This document shows positions 25,019 to 33,695 of a stretch of DNA of 64,000 bases, piece by piece. The notes below the pieces were generated by a model. That model was not told the DNA's origin. It saw only the letters and a list, made by a program, of their open reading frames with translations, and searched no databases. The stretch comes from an uncultured Oscillospiraceae bacterium (GTDB lineage Bacteria; Bacillota; Clostridia; Oscillospirales; Ruminococcaceae): NCBI GenBank assembly GCA_900539695.1, contig UQDG01000008.1, positions 24,463 through 88,462 of the forward strand. The letters are read 5' to 3'. The translations under genes and the position numbers were made by a program. Numbering within the stretch: the stretch's first letter is position 1; the number at the start of each line of letters is the position of its first letter.

Positions 25019-25771
25019 ATGCTGCAAGCCCTGCATGCCGAATGGCAGAAAGCCCGCCGACGCCACGATCTTGTGCTGTGCCTTACCTTTGCGGTCATCC
25101 TCTATCTCTGGCTGGGCAGCACCGCGCCCACCGGGCAGGATGAACTGGCCAACGCCTACAGCGCCCTGTTTTTCGGCGCGCCCATCATCAATACCATTTT
25201 GCTGCCGGTGCTGATGGCCGTACTGGCCAGCCGGTTGTGGGATGTGGAGGTCAAAGGCTATACAGCCAAACTGCTTTACACCCTGCAAAGCCGCCGCAGT
25301 TTGTTCTTCGGCAAGGCGGTGTTTGGGCTGGGGGAAATTGTGCTGATGGTCGCGCTGGAAGCCGCCGTCCTCCTGCTGCTGGGGCACACGCAAGGCTACA
25401 CCGAGGCCTTTCCTGCCGGGCAGTTTGCCTACCTCAACCTCTGCACGCTGACGGTCTGCACCATGCTTTACTTTTCGGAGCTGCTGCTGGCGCTGTGGTT
25501 CAGCAATCCCCTGCCTGCGGTGTGCGTGGGCGTCATCGGTGCGCTGCTGGGTCTGTTCTCGGCTTTTATGCCGCAGATCGCCAGCTATTTTGTGCCCTGG
25601 GGCTACTTTGTGCCGCTGTGCAGCTACGAGGTCAAGGTCTGGGACCAGGCCAGCCACACCGTACTTTACGGCACGCGGCCCTGCAACTGGGGGCTGTTGG
25701 TATTTACCTTTGGGCTGGCGGTCTCTTTGTTTGGCGTTTGCTGGCGCGTGATGTGCAATAAGGAGGTATGA
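25019..25771 (+). CDS. ABC-2 permease, MutE/EpiE-like
   Basis: The 250-residue protein has about six transmembrane spans and begins MLQALHAEWQKARRRHD, a typical N-terminus of lantibiotic-immunity permeases, where a short amphipathic helix precedes the first span. The cytoplasmic segment WDVEVKGYTAKLLYTLQSRRSLFFGKAVF is the coupling loop of this family. It starts one base after the ATPase stop. Together with the second permease it should form a heterodimer powered by that ATPase. No lantibiotic precursor or modification gene is nearby, so this is likely resistance rather than self-immunity. Confidence 0.85.
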   Translation: MLQALHAEWQKARRRHDLVLCLTFAVILYLWLGSTAPTGQDELANAYSALFFGAPIINTILLPVLMAVLASRLWDVEVKGYTAKLLYTLQSRRSLFFGKAVFGLGEIVLMVALEAAVLLLLGHTQGYTEAFPAGQFAYLNLCTLTVCTMLYFSELLLALWFSNPLPAVCVGVIGALLGLFSAFMPQIASYFVPWGYFVPLCSYEVKVWDQASHTVLYGTRPCNWGLLVFTFGLAVSLFGVCWRVMCNKEV

Positions 25772-25774
25772 ACC

Positions 25775-26509
25775 ATGCTGAAACGCTGTATTACAGCCGA
25801 AAACCGCAAGCTGCACCGCTCGCCGATCTGGCTACTGTTTTTTGTGATGCCGCTGATCTCGGCCAGTTACGGCACCTTCAACTACCTGCAAAATCTCGAA
25901 ATCCTGCACGAGCGCTGGTACAGCTTGTGGACCCAGCACACGCTGTTTTACTCGATGCTGTTCTTCCCTGCCATGGTGGCGGCCTATGCGGCCTACCTGT
26001 GGCGGCTGGAGCATATGGGCCACAACTGGAATTTAATTATGGCCGCCCCCGTGCCGCCGCTGGATCTGTTTTTGGCCAAGTTCTGCGTGGTGTTTAAGCT
26101 GGCGCTGTTCACCCAAGTCTGGGAACTGACACTGTTTGTTGCCTGCGGCAAGCTGTTTGCCCAGTTTCCCGATTGGCCGCCGGTGGAACTGATTTTGTTT
26201 GGGCTGCGGGGCACAGTAGGGGCGCTGGCGGTGATTGCAGCGCAATTGCTGCTGGCCATGGTCCTCCGCAGCTTTGCGGTGCCGATCTTCCTTGCCATTG
26301 TCGGCGGCATCGTGGGCATGCTGCTGGGCAGCAAGGGGTATTCCCTCTTTTGGCCCTACTGCCTGATGCAGGCTGGCATGAACGCCAACCGCAGCGAGGA
26401 TATTCTCGCCGGGCAGGGCGTGCAGTTTGCCGCCGCCAGCGCCTTTTGGCTGGCAGCCATATTTGTAACGGCCTACTTGCTTTTAAAAGAACGTGACGTG
26501 AAAGCTTAA
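25775..26509 (+). CDS. ABC-2 permease, MutG/EpiG-like
   Basis: The 244-residue protein has six predicted spans and begins MLKRCITAENRKLHRSPIW, the characteristic N-terminus of the second permease in lantibiotic-protection ABC systems. The coupling segment WRLEHMGHNWNLIMAAPVP after the second span supports the assignment. AAGGAGG precedes the ATG, 3 bases after the previous stop. It completes a transporter of one ATPase and two unlike permeases. Confidence 0.85.
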   Translation: MLKRCITAENRKLHRSPIWLLFFVMPLISASYGTFNYLQNLEILHERWYSLWTQHTLFYSMLFFPAMVAAYAAYLWRLEHMGHNWNLIMAAPVPPLDLFLAKFCVVFKLALFTQVWELTLFVACGKLFAQFPDWPPVELILFGLRGTVGALAVIAAQLLLAMVLRSFAVPIFLAIVGGIVGMLLGSKGYSLFWPYCLMQAGMNANRSEDILAGQGVQFAAASAFWLAAIFVTAYLLLKERDVKA

Positions 26510-26512
26510 TTA

Positions 26513-26541
26513 TTGCCAAGCCCCCTTTTGTGCGGTATAAT
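26513..26541 (+). promoter_or_regulatory. Promoter of the hypothetical gene at 26575
   Basis: TTGCCA (26513-26518), a 17-base spacer and perfect TATAAT (26536-26541) start right after the permease stop. Confidence 0.7.
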
Positions 26542-26574
26542 GAGAGAAAACTACCGCCAAGGAGGGCTTTTATT

Positions 26575-26964
26575 ATGGCCTGGACTGCCACTGACTTTGC
26601 CGGGCGCGGATGCGGACGCCGGTACGAGAAAGAACTGGAAACTCATTTCCGCGATTGTATGTTGTTTTATCTGGATGGCCGCATCCGGTTTGAGCGGTAT
26701 TGCTACGGCGAGGCCGCGTGCCTGGTGTTCAGCGTATGGGGGCACGGCATCGACGCTGACGGTAAACTGCTGTGGGACCGGGAACCAGAATTTGAAAGCC
26801 AGCAGACCGCCCTGCCCCGGTATTTGACCGATGTGCAGGAGGACGGCAAAGCCCTGCAATTTGACGGTGCCCGCAAACGGTATATCCTGACCGAGGAATT
26901 TGATGAGGATAAACTCAATGGATATTCCAAATTCAAAGTTTTTTGGATGAAGAGGAAGAAGTAA
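26575..26964 (+). CDS. Hypothetical protein, 129 residues
   Basis: I do not recognise the family. The product is soluble and acidic-basic mixed, with an early CGRRYEKELETHFRD stretch and aromatic beta-like segments (FERYCYGEAACLVFSVWG, RKRYILTEEFDEDKL); it ends in KRKK. It has its own consensus promoter and an AAGGAGGG ribosome site, so it is very likely expressed independently of the ABC operon. Palindromic repeat DNA follows the stop. Confidence 0.65.
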   Translation: MAWTATDFAGRGCGRRYEKELETHFRDCMLFYLDGRIRFERYCYGEAACLVFSVWGHGIDADGKLLWDREPEFESQQTALPRYLTDVQEDGKALQFDGARKRYILTEEFDEDKLNGYSKFKVFWMKRKK

Positions 26965-26976
26965 GCAGCCGCCGAA

Positions 26977-27081
26977 GGCTCCCTCTGTGAGGGAGCTGTC
27001 AGCACAAGCTGACTGAGGGAGAGACTTTTCGTAGGCTCTCTCCCCCACCCGCTTCGCGGGAGCCCCCTCCCAGAGGGGGCC
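26977..27081. repeat. Long palindromic intergenic repeat, copy 1
   Basis: This 105-base unit is made of nested hairpins: GGCTCCCTC-GAGGGAGC, GTCAGC-GCTGAC, and CCCGCTTCGCGGG inside GGGGGC arms, ending CCCCTCCCAGAGGGGGCC. The same sequence with one 48-base insert is at 54498-54650. It occupies the gap between two convergent genes and could end transcription both ways. Confidence 0.8.
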
Positions 27082-27104
27082 TTTATTATGGCTCTACAAT
27101 AAAC

Positions 27105-27141
27105 AAAAGGCATGCAGCCAAATCGACTGCATGCCTTTTCT
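27105..27141 (-). terminator. Terminator of the nucleoside ABC operon
   Basis: Two 13-base arms (27105-27117 and 27127-27139) with a 9-base loop pair perfectly and are bordered by A and T runs, so the hairpin can work in both directions. It lies about 70 bases past the last permease gene. Confidence 0.85.
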
Positions 27142-27209
27142 TATTGATTTTGTTTAGAGTTTCTTCGGTTCCTTCTTTGCAAAGAAGGAACAAAACGTAC
27201 TCCCGTAAC

Positions 27210-28202
27210 TTAGCGGCTGCCCTTATCGTAGGGGATGCCCTCGGCCTTGGGGGCCTGAGAGTTCTTGGAGGTGAAGATCAGCACGATCATCGTGACGATA
27301 TACGGCAGCATCTGGTAGAAGTTGGAGATTTCCTTAACGCCATCGAACTTCGGCAGGAAGGACAGCGACGAGCTGTAAGCCGCGATGACCTTGAACAGCG
27401 CAAAGAACACCGAGGATGCCAGGATCGGGAACGGTTTCCAGTTACCGAAGATCATAACTGCCAGCGCCAGGAAGCCATAGCCGCCCACGTCGGAGTTGAA
27501 GCCGGAACCGGCTGCCACTGTGTAGGCCAGGCCTCCGATGCCGCCCAGGAAACCGGAGATCAGCACGCCAGCGTAGCGCATCTTGTAGACATTGATGCCC
27601 ACAGAGTCCGCTGCCTGGGGATGCTCGCCGCAGGCGCGCAGGCGCAGGCCAAAGCGGGTCTTGTACATGACGATATAGGCCACGATAAACAGGATGACGG
27701 CGATGGGGGTAGTCAGGTAGAAATACTTGAAGATCAGGTTGTTCCAGAAACTGGGGCCATCCACCGGGGCGAGGCCGAAAGTTTCGCGGGTGATGCGCAC
27801 CCAGCTGGGGATGGCGATGGTGGTCAGGCCCTGGCCCTGGATGGCCCAGGTCATAACGACTGCGAAGGCCGGGGCGAACTGGTTCAGCGCCGTGCCGCCG
27901 ATGGTCTGGTCAGCTTTCAGGTTGATGGCAGCAAAACCCAGGAAGAAGGAGAAGATCACGCCGGTCAGGCCTGCCACCAGGATGGCAACCAGCATGGCCA
28001 GCTGCGGATGTGCCGGACCGAAGCCGCTCTGGTCAAACGCCTGCAAGGTGAAGCAGGCAAACAGAGCGCCAATGATCATCATGCCTTCCAGCGCGATGTT
28101 GATAACGCCGGAATGCTCACTGAACATACCGCCCAGGGCAACCAGCAGCAGCGGTACCGCAAACAGGACGGTCAAGCTGATAATATTAGCAGCGATCATC
28201 AT
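27210..28202 (-). CDS. Nucleoside ABC transporter permease, NupQ/YufQ-like
   Basis: The 330-residue membrane protein has about eight to ten spans and belongs to the branched-chain permease superfamily in its BMP-nucleoside branch. MFSEHSGVINIALEGMMIIGAL at residues 27-48 is the diagnostic EAA-like region, and LRACGEHPQAADSVGINVYKMRYAGVLISG is the cytoplasmic loop contacting the ATPase. It is the last gene of the operon; its start overlaps the other permease's stop by 4 bases. With the double ATPase and the BMP lipoproteins it should import purine and pyrimidine nucleosides. Confidence 0.92.
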   Translation of the reverse strand: MMIAANIISLTVLFAVPLLLVALGGMFSEHSGVINIALEGMMIIGALFACFTLQAFDQSGFGPAHPQLAMLVAILVAGLTGVIFSFFLGFAAINLKADQTIGGTALNQFAPAFAVVMTWAIQGQGLTTIAIPSWVRITRETFGLAPVDGPSFWNNLIFKYFYLTTPIAVILFIVAYIVMYKTRFGLRLRACGEHPQAADSVGINVYKMRYAGVLISGFLGGIGGLAYTVAAGSGFNSDVGGYGFLALAVMIFGNWKPFPILASSVFFALFKVIAAYSSSLSFLPKFDGVKEISNFYQMLPYIVTMIVLIFTSKNSQAPKAEGIPYDKGSR

Positions 28203-29314
28203 TTGGCAGCGCCCCCTTTCTCTTTACGGCCGGAAACCGCCTTGGCGATCACGCCGCGCATCAGCAGGGCGAAAGCCGCCAGATAGATGATGACAGCGAT
28301 CACGATGTCGATCGTCTCGGAGGAGTAAGCCGGCTGCATGGCAGCGCCGCCCACCTGGATGTAGCTGATGAACAGCGCCGAGAAGATGGTGCCGATGGGG
28401 TTAGAGCTTGCCAGCAGCGCAACGGGGATGCCGTTGAAGCCCATGCCCAGGATGGATTTTTCGATAACGTACTGACCCGTGCCGGCCAAGTAGTAGATGC
28501 CGCCGCCGATGCCGGACAGCGCACCGGCGATGACCATGGACAGCACGATGTTGCGCTTGGCGTTGATGCCGGCGTACTGGGCAGCGTCGCGGCTGAGACC
28601 GCAGGCTTTCAGCTCATAGCCGAAGGTGGTCTTTTGCAGCACGACCCAGACGATCAGCGCGAAGATGATGGTCAGGATGATGCCGATGTTGATCCAGCTG
28701 GAATTACCGAACAGCCCGGCGAACGGGCCCTTGGGCAGGATGGCGCCGGGGTTGGCGGCAGACAGCGCCGCGGTACGATCCGAGTTGGAAGCGCCCCAGC
28801 CGGAAGCCAGCATCTTGGGCGAGTTGGCCAGAATCAGATTGACGAGGTACATGCCGATCCAGTTGAACATGATGGAGGTAATGACCTCGTTGACGTTAAA
28901 GTATGCCTTGAACAGGCCGGGGAAGATGCCCCAGATCGCACCGCCGATGGCCGCTGCCAGCAGGCAGACGAACCAAGGCAGCTGAAACTGGATGGCGCAC
29001 AGCAGGGCGAAGAACGAGCCCATGGTGTACTGGCCAGGTGCGCCGATGTTGAACAGGCCGGTCTTGAATGCAAAGCCGACCGACAGGCCGCACATCATCA
29101 GCGGCGCTGCCTGATATAATACCTTGCCAAGCTTGTCCATGCTGGCAAAGCCGGTGGTCATCATAGCCTTCATGCCTTCCAGCGATGCGCCGGGGTTCAG
29201 CACCACAAGCAGGATAAAGCCCAGCACCAGGCCGATGACGATGGACAGCAAACTTGCCAGAACGCCTACCACGCCGGGGTTCTGCAAAAGCGGCTGTTTG
29301 GATTTTTTACTCAT
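28199..29314 (-). CDS. Nucleoside ABC transporter permease, NupP/YufP-like
   Basis: The 371-residue permease has a longer N-terminal region than its partner. The typical segments are AGVS-like VGFAFKTGLFNIGAPGQY (about residues 78-95) and YELKACGLSRDAAQYAGINAKRN, the coupling loop. It is translationally coupled on both sides: its start overlaps the ATPase stop and its stop overlaps the next permease. The pair forms the heterodimeric channel of a BMP-type nucleoside importer. Confidence 0.92.
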   Translation of the reverse strand: MSKKSKQPLLQNPGVVGVLASLLSIVIGLVLGFILLVVLNPGASLEGMKAMMTTGFASMDKLGKVLYQAAPLMMCGLSVGFAFKTGLFNIGAPGQYTMGSFFALLCAIQFQLPWFVCLLAAAIGGAIWGIFPGLFKAYFNVNEVITSIMFNWIGMYLVNLILANSPKMLASGWGASNSDRTAALSAANPGAILPKGPFAGLFGNSSWINIGIILTIIFALIVWVVLQKTTFGYELKACGLSRDAAQYAGINAKRNIVLSMVIAGALSGIGGGIYYLAGTGQYVIEKSILGMGFNGIPVALLASSNPIGTIFSALFISYIQVGGAAMQPAYSSETIDIVIAVIIYLAAFALLMRGVIAKAVSGRKEKGGAAK

Positions 29315-30849
29315 GCTTTCGCCTCCCCTTGCTTTTTAGCGCCTGCCATGTACAGGCCCAGTTCCTCAACCGTCGTGGTCTTGGGATCGAACTCGCCCAC
29401 GATCTCACCCTCGTACATAACAAGGATGCGGTCGGACAGGTTCATGACCTCGTCCAGCTCCAGGCTGACGAGGAGAACAGCCTTGCCTTTATCGCGCTCG
29501 GCCACAATCTGCTTGTGGATATACTCGATCGCGCCGACGTCCAGGCCGCGGGTGGGCTGGACAGCTACCAGCAAGTCGGGGTCTTTATCGACCTCGCGGG
29601 CGATAATGGCTTTCTGCTGGTTGCCGCCGGACATGCTGCGGGCGATCGTGATGGGACCCTGGCCGCTGCGCACGTCGTACTGTTTGATGAGGCGCTCGGC
29701 ATAGTCCATGACAGCACTTTTTTTGATGAAGCCGTGGTTCTGGAACTCCGGCTGCCAGTAGCGCTGCAATACCATGTTGTCGGCCACGGTGTAGTCCAGC
29801 ACCAGGCCATGCTTGTGGCGGTCCTCCGGGATATGGCTCATGCCATCCTTGGAGCGCTCACGGATGGGGGCGTGGGTGATGTCCTTGCCGTTGAGCTTGA
29901 CCGTGCCGCCGGTGACTTTCTCCAGGCCGGTCAGGCCGTAGATCAACTCGGTCTGGCCGTTGCCTTCGATACCGGCCACGCAGACGATCTCCCCTGCGTT
30001 GACCTTGAAGCTGACGCTGCGGACGGCGTTGTTCTTGTGCGCCTTGCTGGGCACGACCAGGCCGTCCACTTCCAGGATGGTCTTGCCCGGCTTGCAAGGG
30101 GCCTTGTCGACAGCAAACTGCACGTCGCGGCCGACCATCATGCGGGACAGTTCCTCTTTGGTGGTATTGGCAATATCCACGGTACCGATGCCGCGGCCCT
30201 TTTGCAGGACGGTGCAGCGGTCGGCAACCGCCATGATCTCATTCAGCTTGTGGGTGATGAACAGGATGCTCTTGCCCTCGGCCTTGAAGCCGCGCATGAT
30301 CTCCATCAGCTCGTCGATCTCCTGCGGAGTCAGAACCGCCGTAGGCTCGTCGAAAATAAGGATCTCGTTGTCGCGGTAGAGCATTTTGAGGATTTCGACA
30401 CGCTGCTGCATACCGACGGAGATGTCGCTGACCAGCGCATCAGGGTCGACTTTCAGGCCGTACTTCTCGCTGAGCTGCATGACCTTTTTGCGGGCAGCGT
30501 CCTTTTGCAGGAAACCATGGCGGGTATCCTCGACACCCAGGATGATATTGTCAAGAACGGTAAAACATTCGACCAGCTTGAAATGCTGATGCACCATGCC
30601 GATGCCAAGCGCGTTGGCGTCGTTGGGGTTCTGGATCTTGACCTCTTTGCCATTTTTCTTGATAACGCCTTTTTCCGGCTGATACAGACCGAACAGTACG
30701 CTCATCAGGGTAGATTTACCGGCACCGTTTTCGCCCAGCAGCGCATGGATCTCGCCTTTGCGCAGCTGCAGCGTGACATCGTCGTTGGCCTTGATACCGG
30801 GGAACTCCTTGGTGATGTGCAGCATCTCGATAACGAAATTATCTGCCAA
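29311..30849 (-). CDS. Nucleoside ABC transporter double ATPase, NupO/YufO-like, TTG start
   Basis: The 512-residue protein contains two ABC domains. The first has Walker A GENGAGKST, signature SVGMQQRVEI and Walker B LIFDEPTAVLTPQ. The second has GIEGNGQTEL instead of a canonical Walker A, and MSGGNQQKAIIAREVD with a PTRGLDVGA Walker B, as usual for sugar/nucleoside double ATPases. The likely start is TTG at 30849, 10 bases after AAAGGGG; this gives the family N-terminus, whereas the ATG nine codons upstream has no ribosome site. A consensus promoter lies just upstream, and both permeases follow with 4-base overlaps. Confidence 0.93.
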   Translation of the reverse strand: MADNFVIEMLHITKEFPGIKANDDVTLQLRKGEIHALLGENGAGKSTLMSVLFGLYQPEKGVIKKNGKEVKIQNPNDANALGIGMVHQHFKLVECFTVLDNIILGVEDTRHGFLQKDAARKKVMQLSEKYGLKVDPDALVSDISVGMQQRVEILKMLYRDNEILIFDEPTAVLTPQEIDELMEIMRGFKAEGKSILFITHKLNEIMAVADRCTVLQKGRGIGTVDIANTTKEELSRMMVGRDVQFAVDKAPCKPGKTILEVDGLVVPSKAHKNNAVRSVSFKVNAGEIVCVAGIEGNGQTELIYGLTGLEKVTGGTVKLNGKDITHAPIRERSKDGMSHIPEDRHKHGLVLDYTVADNMVLQRYWQPEFQNHGFIKKSAVMDYAERLIKQYDVRSGQGPITIARSMSGGNQQKAIIAREVDKDPDLLVAVQPTRGLDVGAIEYIHKQIVAERDKGKAVLLVSLELDEVMNLSDRILVMYEGEIVGEFDPKTTTVEELGLYMAGAKKQGEAKA

Positions 30850-30891
30850 TCGGTACACGCCCCTTTCTATTTTCATAGTTTATTAATTTAT

Positions 30892-30920
30892 ATTATATAA
30901 AAAAATCGCGTGTTGTACAA
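30892..30920 (-). promoter_or_regulatory. Promoter of the nucleoside ABC operon
   Basis: On the minus strand TTGTAC (30915-30920), a 17-base spacer and perfect TATAAT (30892-30897) lie about 43 bases before the TTG start. Confidence 0.75.
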
Positions 30921-30984
30921 GAGAAACTGCGCAAAAAGCGGAAAAAAGTTGGAGAAGATGTACTTATTGGTGCGGCTGAAGCAG

Positions 30985-31075
30985 CCACGCCTCAGTCGCC
31001 TGCGGCGACAGCGCCCCTCCAAGGGGAGCCTTTAGCCTTCCCTTGAGGGAAGGTGGTGCGCAGCGCCGGAAGGCT
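30985..31075. repeat. Degenerate palindromic repeat relative
   Basis: GC-rich nested hairpins (CCTCAGTCGCCTGCGGCGAC, CCCCTCCAAGGGG, CCTTCCCTTGAGGGAAGG) resemble parts of the long repeats at 26977 and 54498. They fill much of the 356-base gap before the double-ATPase gene, which otherwise holds its promoter, one short hairpin repeat and a terminator. Confidence 0.6.
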
Positions 31076-31098
31076 GGCTACTTTAGCAGAGTATTTCC

Positions 31099-31128
31099 GT
31101 AGGGGTCGATGCTTGCATCCGCCCCTAC
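31099..31128 (+). repeat. GTAGGGGTCGATGC hairpin repeat, copy 2
   Basis: GTAGGGG and CCCCTAC arms enclose GATGC-TT-GCATC. This is the clearest member of the family seen also at 16937, 49659 and 61848. Confidence 0.8.
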
Positions 31129-31149
31129 AGGTTCAACTTACTCTTATAT

Positions 31150-31187
31150 ATAAAAAACCGCCCCGCGCGGTTAAGCACGGAGCGGTT
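31150..31187 (-). terminator. Terminator of the first BMP lipoprotein gene
   Basis: A 13-bp stem with G-U pairs (31175-31187 with 31156-31168, read on the minus strand) is followed by six T residues. It starts about 19 bases after the stop, so this gene is transcribed separately from the ABC operon. Confidence 0.85.
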
Positions 31188-31205
31188 GACTTATTCAGTT
31201 ACGAA

Positions 31206-32336
31206 TTAGCCCTGGTAGTCCACGGTCACGTTGGTGACGGAAGGAGTAACAGTGGTATCGAAGCTGTCGTCGATGGTCAGGGTGCCGTCAACGATGGAAG
31301 CATACATAGCGTCGTACTGCTCCTGGGTGAACTTGTTGAACTTGCTGGTCTCCATGGGCAGGCCAACGCAGTTCTCGGCAGCGCCCAGCTTGGTCTCCTT
31401 GCCGGCGTAAGTCTCGGTGAACTTCCAGCCATTGTTCATGGAGTCGGTCAGAGCCTCGTTCACGGACTCGGCCAGGCCCTTCATGGCAGAGGTGATAACG
31501 GTGTCGTACCGGCCGGACTGGTCGACGTCAACGCCGATCATCTTGCCGCCGTTGGCCTGAGCAGCAGCGTCGCAGCTCTCGCAGACGGGGCCGCCGCAGG
31601 CAAAGACGACCTCGGTACCCTCAGAGTACCAGCCGTCCATCTTGTTCTTGACCTCATCGGTAGCAGCGAAGCCGCCGGAGTACCAGTACTTGATGTTGAC
31701 ATCGTCAACGCCCAGCTCCTTAGCAGCAGCGTCAGCGCCCTGCACGAAGCCGTAGCCGTAACGGATAACCGCGGGAACAGCCATGCCGCCCAGGAAGCCC
31801 AGCTCTTTGTAGCCGTCGTAAACAGCGGCGTAGCCAGCCAGATAACCGGCCTGCTCTTCCTTGTAGGTGATCAGAGCGGTGTTCTCAGCGGGGGCAGTGT
31901 CGCCCAGGTCGACGGTGGAAACGTCCAGAGCCAGGAACTCAACGTCGGGGTACTTGGCCTGAGCCTCAGCGATAGAGGAACCGAACAGGTAGCCGGCAAC
32001 GACGACGGCCTTAGCGCCGTCATTGACAGCGTTGTCCATCTGCTCCAAACGGGCAGCGTCGGAGTCCTCGGTAGGACGATAGTAGTTAGCGTTCAGGCTG
32101 TTTGCAGAGCAGAAGTCCTGCACGCCCTGCCAGGTGTACTGGTTGAAGGACTGGTCATCGATGTTGCCAACGTCGGTAACGAAAGCGACGTCGGTCTTGC
32201 TGCCGGAAGCAGCAGCCTCAGAGGTAGCCTCGGTGCTGGTAGCAGTGCTCTCGGCAGTGCTGGCGGAGGAACCGCCGCAGGCAGCCAGAGAGAGGGCCAT
32301 GCAGCCGGCCATCGCCATAGAAATAAACTTCTTCAT
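31206..32336 (-). CDS. BMP-family nucleoside-binding lipoprotein (first copy)
   Basis: The 376-residue lipoprotein has a signal peptide with lipobox Cys near residue 20 (ALSLAACGG), a Ser/Thr/Ala/Glu-rich linker, then a periplasmic-binding fold of the BMP/PnrA family. Family landmarks are FVTDVGNIDDQSFNQYTWQG at the start and the ligand pocket Asp in GVDVDQSGRYDTVITSAMKG. BMP proteins deliver nucleosides to ABC permeases of the type encoded downstream. It has its own promoter and terminator, which would allow the abundant binding protein to be made in excess over the membrane parts. Confidence 0.93.
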   Translation of the reverse strand: MKKFISMAMAGCMALSLAACGGSSASTAESTATSTEATSEAAASGSKTDVAFVTDVGNIDDQSFNQYTWQGVQDFCSANSLNANYYRPTEDSDAARLEQMDNAVNDGAKAVVVAGYLFGSSIAEAQAKYPDVEFLALDVSTVDLGDTAPAENTALITYKEEQAGYLAGYAAVYDGYKELGFLGGMAVPAVIRYGYGFVQGADAAAKELGVDDVNIKYWYSGGFAATDEVKNKMDGWYSEGTEVVFACGGPVCESCDAAAQANGGKMIGVDVDQSGRYDTVITSAMKGLAESVNEALTDSMNNGWKFTETYAGKETKLGAAENCVGLPMETSKFNKFTQEQYDAMYASIVDGTLTIDDSFDTTVTPSVTNVTVDYQG

Positions 32337-32411
32337 GGTGTAAGCTCTCCTTTGTCATGGAACCAAAAATGGTTTTTTCAGGGCAGGGGCCTTCCCTGCC
32401 ACAGTAGTTTC

Positions 32412-32440
32412 AGTATACCGCATTTTGGCGGGCATTTCAA
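32412..32440 (-). promoter_or_regulatory. Promoter of the first BMP lipoprotein gene
   Basis: On the minus strand TTGAAA (32435-32440), a 17-base spacer and TATACT (32412-32417) lie about 76 bases before the start. Confidence 0.75.
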
Positions 32441-32491
32441 CGCAATAATAATCACAATTTCATTACAAAATGCAATTTTTTCGTTGTTTCA

Positions 32492-33667
32492 TCAGTTTTG
32501 CTTCTCCACCGTCACGTTGGGGGTGTCGGGCAGGGTATTCATGTCGGCATAGGCGTCCACCTTCAGGTCGCTGTTGCGCAGCTGGGTGTACAGGCGCTCA
32601 TAGTCGTGCTGGCTCAGCTCGGCAAAGCGCCAGTGGGGGCCTGCCAGGGCCACAGCGCCGGTGGTGTAGCCCACCTTTTCGCTCTGGCCTGCCGCAGTCT
32701 GGTCCCAGGCGGCATTGCCGGAGAAGAAGGCATACAGTTCCTGCTGCACGGCGGAGTTATAGCACTTGATGGCACTGCCCAGGATCAGATCCGAGGAATC
32801 GTTCTGGTCATAGTCGCTGGCCATCACGCGGACCTCGTTGCCGCTGGTGGTCTCCTTGGCGGCGTCGATAGCACTGGCGATCAGGTTGCCGCCGTTGACG
32901 AAGAGCAGCGTGGTGCCGTTGTTGCACCAATCCAGCATGCGGTTGGTGGTGTCATCGCTGGCGCTGTAGGTACCGGCAAACCAGGTGCGCAGATCCACCG
33001 TAAGGCCCTGCTGCTCGGCCGCATACTCGGCCCCCTGCAAAAAGCCGGTGACGTAGCGCACCACGCCGGGAATCTCCTCGGCACCGATAAAGCCCAGCTG
33101 GGTGTAGCCGTCCGTCACGGCGGCGTAACCCGCCAGGAAACCGGCCTGCTCCTCCTGGAAGAGGACACAGTGGACGTTGGACTCGGTGGTATAGTTGGTG
33201 TAGCTGCTGTTGTGGGGCTCGCCGTCAAACAGCAGGTAGTGTACGCCGGGGTAGTTGTTCTGGATGTTGAACAGCGCCTGGGCCATGGCCTCGCCGCGGC
33301 AGACGACCAGCGCCGCGCCGCTCTCGGCGGCTTCACGCAGGGCGGCTTCGGCCGCCTCCACCGAGGTATCGGCGGCAGTGTGGTTCTCGGCCGTGTAGCC
33401 GTAGGTGCCGGCAAAAGTCTGGATGCCCTTCCACAGCAGGGTGTCGGCGCCGTCGTCCAGGCTGGCCTGCTCGGCCGCCAGAGCGATGGTTGCCCCGCCG
33501 GGCAGGGTGGCAGACTCGCCGTTTTCGTCAACCGGGGCCGTAAAGGTATAGGTACTGTCGTCCATCGGCACCGTGAAGGTCACCGTCTGGCTGCTGGCCT
33601 TGCTGCTGCAGGCGCACAGGCTTACCGCCAGCGCCAGGGTCAGGACCAGCGCAATGAATTTTTTCAT
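32492..33667 (-). CDS. BMP-family binding lipoprotein (second, divergent copy)
   Basis: The 391-residue lipoprotein has a signal peptide with the lipobox in VSLCACSS. An unusual extra segment of about 35 residues follows (VTFTVPMDDSTYTF, APVDENGE), before the BMP fold begins near ALAAEQASLDDGADT. Compared with the first BMP protein, the pocket region reads MASDYDQNDSSDLILGSAIKC, so ligand preference may differ. Conserved scaffold segments such as QEEQAGFLAGYAAVTDGYTQLGFIG are shared. It lies 28 bases after the cytidine deaminase gene and is probably in the deoD-cdd operon. The ATG at 33667 starts the signal peptide and follows TAAGGAG. Confidence 0.88.
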   Translation of the reverse strand: MKKFIALVLTLALAVSLCACSSKASSQTVTFTVPMDDSTYTFTAPVDENGESATLPGGATIALAAEQASLDDGADTLLWKGIQTFAGTYGYTAENHTAADTSVEAAEAALREAAESGAALVVCRGEAMAQALFNIQNNYPGVHYLLFDGEPHNSSYTNYTTESNVHCVLFQEEQAGFLAGYAAVTDGYTQLGFIGAEEIPGVVRYVTGFLQGAEYAAEQQGLTVDLRTWFAGTYSASDDTTNRMLDWCNNGTTLLFVNGGNLIASAIDAAKETTSGNEVRVMASDYDQNDSSDLILGSAIKCYNSAVQQELYAFFSGNAAWDQTAAGQSEKVGYTTGAVALAGPHWRFAELSQHDYERLYTQLRNSDLKVDAYADMNTLPDTPNVTVEKQN

Positions 33668-33695
33668 GGGATTCGGGAAACTCCTTAACATAGGT

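Noticed and set aside
23046..26964. Lantibiotic biosynthesis cluster
   Set aside because: No precursor peptide, LanB/C/M-like or protease gene was seen near the transporter; the 129-residue protein at 26575 does not look like a precursor.
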